Assembly: GCA_029960905.1 (NCBI GenBank)
Contig: JASBVU010000162.1
Location: forward strand, 1 to 5,118
Origin: Thermoanaerobacterium sp.
GTDB lineage: Bacteria; Bacillota; Thermoanaerobacteria; Thermoanaerobacterales; Thermoanaerobacteraceae
DNA: 5,118 nucleotides
Direction: 5' to 3'
Below the pieces are notes generated by a model that had not been told where the DNA came from, ran no database searches, and saw nothing but the letters and a program-made list of their open reading frames with translations. Positions 1 to 3,698 of the stretch are shown one piece after another (positions within the stretch are counted from its first letter, which is position 1; each line of letters begins with the position of its first letter). The translations under genes and the position numbers were made by a program.

Positions 1-428
1 GAACTGCCGAAGCGTTTCATAAATTCATATTTTAAAAGTGAGTATTTCTGTAATCTTTCAGGCAAGATTTCATTCGCTGCTTTTATATATGCATCTGCCT
101 CATGTACTCCATTATTCATGTAATTCTTTTTCTTGTCCTCAATTAGTTCGCCGACGCTTTTATTATGATCAAGTTTCTTTTGTAAGCTAGATTGTATTAA
201 ATATAAAGGATCAATGCTTGTATCAAATGCCTCCACGGATTCCTTCGTTTTTTCTAACAAAACTGCTGTACCGGCCAGTGCAGCCTGTTCAACGGAAAGA
301 TTGGCATGTTCTTTCACTACGTATACTTTGACAATATTAATGGTAAGAACAAATATGATAGCCACTATACCGAGCAGCCAGAGCAGATAAAATGCAGCAT
401 TGCCTTTTTCATTTTTGACATATTTCAT
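1..428 (-). CDS. TadG-like Tad pilus assembly protein, N-terminal part (3' end beyond the window)
   Basis: This open frame starts at ATG 428 and runs off the left edge after 142 codons. Seen: a short basic leader ending in NEKGN, one membrane helix at about residues 12-34, then VKVYVVKEHANLS and EQAALAG. That order (Gly-Asn after a charged leader, a single helix, then an AxxAALAG-like helix) fits the N-terminal Tad domain of TadE/TadG-like proteins, which are bitopic envelope proteins of the Tad pilus machine. The rest is charged and probably helical, extracytoplasmic in this family. The position +5 glutamate of processed pseudopilins is missing (Tyr there), so I prefer TadG-like over TadE-like. 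The start overlaps the upstream stop in an ATGA arrangement (4 nt), which implies translational coupling. Family membership is judged from the motif only, and the length of the whole protein is unknown. Confidence 0.72.
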   Translation of the reverse strand, partial: MKYVKNEKGNAAFYLLWLLGIVAIIFVLTINIVKVYVVKEHANLSVEQAALAGTAVLLEKTKESVEAFDTSIDPLYLIQSSLQKKLDHNKSVGELIEDKKKNYMNNGVHEADAYIKAANEILPERLQKYSLLKYEFMKRFGS

Positions 429-832
429 GGCTCTGACACCAGCACCTTGCCGATGGCTTCCTGCTTCAATTCCAAAGAAGCTTTTTCTCTCCATTGTTTC
501 GGAATAAACGTAAGGGAGTGATCTGTATACAAGACTAATTTAAACTTTCCCTGTCCTAAATCCGTGGGAACAAGTCCTTTGTACGAAATGACATTACTGT
601 TGCCGAGGGTTTCTTTAGCAGATTTCTCTGCTTCGGTTAATATATTTGTAGCAGCATACGTTTTTGCTGCATTATTGACCGCAGTTTTAGCAGTAAATAC
701 CGCGTACCCTGAAGCTACCACCTGCCATAGCAGCAGGAAAAACATGAAGTAAAACGGAAGGATACCGAGAAATTCTATGCTTACCGAGCCTTTTTCATTC
801 TTATAACACTTGTTGGATTCCCGGTTCCTCAT
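425..832 (-). CDS. TadE-like pseudopilin of a Tad pilus
   Basis: A 135-residue protein with a basic leader, then KGSVSIEF at residues 14-21 and one long hydrophobic helix at about 22-45. G15 followed by E20-F21 matches the G/XXXXEF prepilin-peptidase site of TadE/TadF minor pseudopilins, so cleavage after G15 would put Glu at +5 (established for the family; inferred here). The helix is followed by an alanine-rich segment (TAKTAVNNAAKTYAA) and a beta-rich C-terminal part, as in TadE proteins. TadE-type proteins are membrane-anchored components needed for Tad pilus assembly. The start is well supported: GGAGGGG lies 7 nt upstream. The first 32 nt overlap the end of the preceding DUF4234-like gene, and the stop overlaps the next Tad gene by 4 nt. 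Confidence 0.85.
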   Translation of the reverse strand: MRNRESNKCYKNEKGSVSIEFLGILPFYFMFFLLLWQVVASGYAVFTAKTAVNNAAKTYAATNILTEAEKSAKETLGNSNVISYKGLVPTDLGQGKFKLVLYTDHSLTFIPKQWREKASLELKQEAIGKVLVSEP

Positions 833-1274
833 TTGTCATCCCCTCCAATCGGTTTATTTTATATTGAAGGTACCAGATGTGGAATAAAACAAGCAGCCAC
901 GGTTTGAATGTTTCTTCACAATAAATATTTTCAAGCAATTCTTTTATTCTAAATACTGAATAATAAAGAAGTCCTAAGAAATAAAAAGACAAAATAATAT
1001 CAACTGAATCAAAGACCGCCATTCCATAAGCTGTTAAGATGAATATTCCTATTATTTTATAAAGCAATGAAACAATTAAATATATTGTACAAGCCCACCA
1101 CCACTTAAATGGAATAAAGTTATGTTCACTGATAGCTTCTATGCTTTTCCTTCTATTCAAAATCCAATATCCTAAATAAACTCCCATAGTTAAAATACTT
1201 AACAAAATTACTAACGCTACATTTACTTTTTTTAGGCTGCTCTGATTCGACATTTGGGATGTTTTTTTAAACAT
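801..1274 (-). CDS. Small four-helix membrane protein, DUF4234-like
   Basis: A 157-residue protein. After a polar leader, residues 18-38 read VNVALVILLSILTMGVYLGYW followed by the basic NRRKSIEAI. This ILTMGxYxxYW plus basic segment is the hallmark I associate with DUF4234 membrane proteins, whose function is unknown. Three more hydrophobic segments lie at about 58-82, 88-106 and 124-138, and the protein ends with YLQYKINRLEG and a short polar tail. Start: AGGAG 9 nt upstream of ATG 1274, which overlaps the previous gene by 8 nt. The last 14 or so codons run through the TadE ribosome binding site and 32 nt into TadE. That tail looks non-family and may mark an insertion boundary. Its role could be accessory to the toxin module or unrelated; nothing in the sequence decides. 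Confidence 0.6.
   Translation of the reverse strand: MFKKTSQMSNQSSLKKVNVALVILLSILTMGVYLGYWILNRRKSIEAISEHNFIPFKWWWACTIYLIVSLLYKIIGIFILTAYGMAVFDSVDIILSFYFLGLLYYSVFRIKELLENIYCEETFKPWLLVLFHIWYLQYKINRLEGMTNEEPGIQQVL
840..846 (-). promoter_or_regulatory. Strong ribosome binding site of the TadE-like gene
   Basis: GGAGGGG followed by a 7-nt spacer and ATG. It is the best ribosome binding site in the window and fixes the TadE start inside the upstream reading frame. The site lies within the last codons of the DUF4234-like gene, so ribosomes finishing that gene cross it. Confidence 0.8.
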
Positions 1275-1938
1275 AATCTTTCTCCTGTATATGGAAGTTA
1301 GAATCTCTTCTATATTTTATAGTTAAGTAAAAATATACGAATGGAAATAGTATTGAATTGATTATTGCTCTTAACAGAATATAAACTATCGTATTATTCT
1401 CAAAATTAGCTACTAAATAAGTCGCACCTGCCCAAGCAAGTACGTTTAATGAGATTATTAATAAAATGTCCAAAAGGATAAAGATATGTTCCTTTTTAAA
1501 AATAGTCCATGTCTTCTGAATGGATATCCCAACTTTTCTTTCATCTGAAAAAAGCGGGAAAAGGAGCATTAAGCATCCAGCAATAAATGTAGGAATAAAA
1601 AAGAAAAACGATCCGAAAATACCAATAAAGTAAAAGACTAATGTTAAAAAAGTTATATATCCAAATTTATTAATAAAGATCACTATAAGTTCTCTTTTTT
1701 TATAAACCATATCATTTAAATCATTCTGGGCAAGAGAAAAAAATGGGGGAAATAATACAGTGAAATTTAATACAAGCAAATATAAAACGGGCAAATTTGC
1801 ATACTCAATCGAATCTGATTGATATAAGTAAATTGAAGCAAAATACAAAAAGAAAGTAACCGGAAAAACCAGAACCAAACTTAGGATTAATATTGTAATA
1901 ACATTGCGGTTATAGATGTCCATAATATCTCTAACCAT
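1267..1938 (-). CDS. Polytopic membrane protein of unknown function (about six helices)
   Basis: A 223-residue, very hydrophobic, AT-rich gene. Hydrophobic segments lie at about 12-37, 50-70, 92-110, 113-130, 152-177 and 184-206. Between the fourth and fifth, FPLFSDERKVGISIQKTWTI is followed by FKKEHIFILL. This pattern (a Pro exit from the membrane, then an amphipathic 'I.K.W.IFKKE' helix leading into the next membrane segment) resembles the membrane domain of DUF975/glycerophosphodiesterase-membrane-domain proteins. I offer that as a fold guess only; no catalytic motif is visible. The start ATG 1938 overlaps the upstream stop by 8 nt, with GGGAG at a suitable distance, and the stop overlaps the next start by 8 nt. 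The three small membrane genes are therefore locked together and probably made in similar amounts. Confidence 0.65.
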   Translation of the reverse strand: MVRDIMDIYNRNVITILILSLVLVFPVTFFLYFASIYLYQSDSIEYANLPVLYLLVLNFTVLFPPFFSLAQNDLNDMVYKKRELIVIFINKFGYITFLTLVFYFIGIFGSFFFFIPTFIAGCLMLLFPLFSDERKVGISIQKTWTIFKKEHIFILLDILLIISLNVLAWAGATYLVANFENNTIVYILLRAIINSILFPFVYFYLTIKYRRDSNFHIQEKDYV

Positions 1939-2308
1939 TATGAATCTCCCGTCTTCTTTTTAATATTTTCAGAGTGAGCAAAGTTGCAAATAACGATAAA
2001 GTCGAGTTCAAAACCAATCCTCGATTAATCTCTATAGGATCTGAAAAAACCATTATATCCAATACAAAAAACGCAAATAACAAGTTAATAACTGTCAACG
2101 TAATACTTGAAAGATAACTTGCAAAATAGGGGGTTTTTGAATTCCATATTGGTGCCAAGATTCCATTCAAAATATAAGTACATGAGTACATTAATAAGAG
2201 AAATAACGTAATATTGCCAATATTGAAAAAACCCATTATGAAGGATATTATGATGGTTATTAACAGTACAATCCCTAATGTTTTTAAAAATCCTGAAACA
2301 TCAAACAT
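1931..2308 (-). CDS. Small four-helix membrane protein of unknown function
   Basis: A 125-residue protein with hydrophobic segments at about 10-28, 33-52, 66-88 and 98-116. A short loop (APIWNSKTPYF) separates the second and third, and the C-terminus is strongly basic (KILKRRRE). I do not recognise the family. GGGGGA 6 nt before ATG 2308 supports the start. It follows the second immunity-like gene by 37 nt and overlaps the next gene by 8 nt. Its first residues, MFDVSGFLK, reappear as IFNFSGFLK in the degenerate stretch just after the first immunity gene. That suggests this gene belongs to the same repeating unit as toxin and immunity, and could be a second immunity or assembly factor (inference). 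Confidence 0.65.
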   Translation of the reverse strand: MFDVSGFLKTLGIVLLITIIISFIMGFFNIGNITLFLLLMYSCTYILNGILAPIWNSKTPYFASYLSSITLTVINLLFAFFVLDIMVFSDPIEINRGLVLNSTLSLFATLLTLKILKRRREIHNG

Positions 2309-2345
2309 TTTTATTCCCCCATAAATGATGATTTCAATTCCAAGC

Positions 2346-2837
2346 TTATTTTTGTATTTCTTCCGGCTTCTTTAGAAGTGCAAACGACGTAAATGTAAAA
2401 AGGAAACCAATTGCGTATGAAAAAAATGCTACAAAAAAAGCACCTTGGTAATCATTGAGAACACGTAAAATCAACAATTCTTGGCCATTCTTAAACGAAA
2501 AAGAGCCGATTATCATTAAGACGAAAACAAAAGCAACAATTCCCTTAGCAATTTTTGATTTTTCAGGCCTGTGTAAGGCCTGAAAAATCATTTCCTTTTT
2601 ATAAAGCGAATAAAGCAACAATACAATATACAAAATCAAAGTTGTCCAGAATAAAAGTGTACCGAACGTTAGCCGCAAAACAGGAATCATACAGAAAATT
2701 CCTGAAGTTATTAACATTAGAAAACAAATAAGTGAGTTATACCTGACTTCATTATGAATCGTTTTCCACCAGTACCACGCAATCCCAATCTCTACAAGCG
2801 TTACTCCTAATGCCATAAAAAGGAAGATCAACGACAC
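2346..2837 (-). CDS. Second immunity-like polytopic membrane protein; N-terminally shortened paralog of 3102-3698
   Basis: Read from GTG 2837, this gives 163 residues that align without gaps to the last 163 residues of the gene at 3102-3698. I count about 97 identities (60%). Shared blocks include NEVRY, RLTFGT, HRP.KSK, NGQE.LIL, LND.QGA and the ending LLKKPEEI. About five membrane segments remain. Homology continues upstream of the GTG in the same frame: 28 more codons from 2921 (S.DFKNS, N, G, S, P identical, 11 of 28), up to a TAA at 2922-2924. No ATG, GTG or TTG exists in that stretch, and no good ribosome binding site precedes GTG 2837. Compared with the paralog, 1 nt is missing near 2911-2925, which cuts the frame from the ancestral start. 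It is therefore either a truncated protein lacking its first helix or a recent pseudogene. Its place after a toxin-tail remnant suggests an orphan immunity gene. Confidence 0.6.
   Translation of the reverse strand: MSLIFLFMALGVTLVEIGIAWYWWKTIHNEVRYNSLICFLMLITSGIFCMIPVLRLTFGTLLFWTTLILYIVLLLYSLYKKEMIFQALHRPEKSKIAKGIVAFVFVLMIIGSFSFKNGQELLILRVLNDYQGAFFVAFFSYAIGFLFTFTSFALLKKPEEIQK
2556..2590. repeat. Perfect 14-bp inverted repeat with 7-nt loop inside the second immunity-like gene
   Basis: The arms are TGATTTTTCAGGCC and GGCCTGAAAAATCA with loop TGTGTAA. The repeat lies in the codons for FQALHRPEKSK. The paralog carries a weaker version at about 3314-3345 (TTTTCCAGGC paired with GCTTGGAAAA), so part of the symmetry predates the duplication. 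On the transcribed strand no T-run follows, so it is not an ordinary terminator. Confidence 0.55.
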
Positions 2838-2921
2838 GTCTGGGACAACACTCGAAAGACTGCCAATGATTAAATTTATGACAGTTAAATTAAAAGCTGA
2901 ACTATTTTTAAAGTCTTCACT

Positions 2922-3020
2922 TTATGATCCAAACAATCCACCTAGCTTTCTAATACTCTTAGCCCCCGAAATGATTCCATCGTATGTCTTCTTAATGCTT
3001 TTTGAAACAAACTTCTTAAT
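2922..3020 (-). pseudogene. Orphan C-terminal tail of a second toxin (about 32 codons)
   Basis: In the frame ending at TAA 2922-2924, the last 32 codons read IKKFVSKSIKKTYDG, then IISGAKSIRKLGGLFGS. The intact toxin ends VKKVVSKGIKWAYDG, then VVSGFRKLGGLFGS. The match covers the whole tail with one three-residue insertion (AKSI for F) and the same final six residues. Upstream of about 3021 the similarity stops abruptly, and an in-frame stop occurs at 3063-3065, so neither the repeat region nor the glycine zipper is present. It abuts the second immunity-like gene just as the intact toxin abuts the first. I interpret it as what is left of a deleted toxin gene. Confidence 0.75.
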
Positions 3021-3097
3021 AAACAAAAACCGACACAAATGATTTTTAAGAATCCGGAGAAATTAAAAATCGATTTCCTTCTAAAACTATTCATCAT
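2942..3097 (-). pseudogene. Remnant 5' end of a paralog of the four-helix gene, running out of frame over the toxin tail
   Basis: A 51-codon frame opens with ATGATG, with AAAGGA 7 nt upstream, right after the first immunity gene. Codons 10-18 read IFNFSGFLK, matching the start MFDVSGFLK of the gene at 1931-2308 (6 of 9 identical, about 22 of 30 nt over the first ten codons). AGAAGG sits just before the ATT that stands where that gene has its ATG. After about 3035 the similarity ends and the frame runs antiphase to the toxin tail. I read it as the beginning of a degraded copy of the four-helix gene, joined by deletion to the toxin tail. The match is short and could be chance. The 51-residue product may still be made, but I would not assign it a function. 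Confidence 0.4.
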
Positions 3098-3101
3098 ACA
3101 T

Positions 3102-3698
3102 TTATCCTTTAATTTCTTCCGGCTTTTTTAGAAGAGACGAAGCTGTAAAAGTCACGAACAGCCCAATAATAAAAGAAAATAAAGAGACGAAGATTGCACC
3201 TTGATGATCATTAAGAATACTTAATATCAGCATTTCCTGTCCGTTTCTAGAAGAAAGAGCACCAATAATAATCAATACTAATAAAAAAGCAGCAATTCCT
3301 TTTGATAGTTTTGATTTTCCAGGCCTGTGAAAAGCTTGGAAAAGTAATTCTTTCAAGTATATTGAATAGCCTAATACCATTAAATACAGCAATAAAATTA
3401 ACCAGAATAACATAGTTCCAAAAGTCAATCTTAGTAATGGGATTGTTGCAAAGATTCCAAATGTTATACTCATGAGATAACAAACCAGTGATGTATATCG
3501 TACTTCATTCGGAATTGTACGCCACCAATGCCATGATATTGCAACTTCAATAATCGTTAATCCCATGTTCAGTAGGAAAATCGTTAAAGAGCCTGTTGGA
3601 ATTAAGCTCGCAAAAGTTCCAAACATCACATTTAAAATAATAAGACTATAGACTGCACTATTTTTAAAATCTGTGCTTCTATGAACCAAATAAACCAC
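3102..3698 (-). CDS. Putative cognate immunity protein, polytopic membrane protein
   Basis: 198 residues from GTG 3698. Hydrophobic segments lie at about 15-34, 36-56, 70-89, 92-114, 134-150 and 166-186. Polar connectors are conserved in the paralog: WWRTIPNEVRY at 58-68, FHRPGKSK at 123-130, RNGQE at 151-155, and a basic/acidic tail KKPEEIKG. I do not recognise a named family. Its start lies inside the toxin gene (20-nt overlap, different frame), the classic layout for an immunity gene coupled to its toxin. A toxin that inserts in membranes would be countered by a membrane-embedded immunity protein, as for the glycine-zipper toxin TelE and its partner TipE in streptococci (established analogue; sequence relationship not claimed). 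The exact start is uncertain: TTG three codons in is equally possible, and neither has a strong ribosome binding site, so reinitiation after the toxin is likely. Confidence 0.65.
   Translation of the reverse strand: MVYLVHRSTDFKNSAVYSLIILNVMFGTFASLIPTGSLTIFLLNMGLTIIEVAISWHWWRTIPNEVRYTSLVCYLMSITFGIFATIPLLRLTFGTMLFWLILLLYLMVLGYSIYLKELLFQAFHRPGKSKLSKGIAAFLLVLIIIGALSSRNGQEMLILSILNDHQGAIFVSLFSFIIGLFVTFTASSLLKKPEEIKG

Larger units (their letters stand above)
2346..3020 (-). repeat. Diverged direct duplication of 3102-3768 (toxin end plus immunity gene)
   Basis: From the toxin tail to the immunity stop, this 675-nt segment matches the 667-nt segment 3102-3768 in the same order and orientation. One 9-nt insertion (three residues in the toxin tail) and one 1-nt deletion (before the immunity gene) fully explain the 8-nt difference. 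Protein identity is about 60% in the immunity part and similar in the toxin tail, so the copies are old or came from related but different toxin/immunity pairs. Confidence 0.8.

Noticed and set aside
306..752. Two short plus-strand open frames opposite the Tad genes
   Set aside because: They lie antisense to well-supported TadE/TadG-like genes and show no protein features.
2556..2590. Hairpin as an intrinsic terminator
   Set aside because: No run of T follows the stem on the transcribed strand, and it sits in the middle of a coding sequence with co-oriented genes downstream.
3247..3483. 78-codon minus-strand frame inside the first immunity gene
   Set aside because: It is an alternative frame of a gene whose own frame is conserved in the paralog at about 60% identity.
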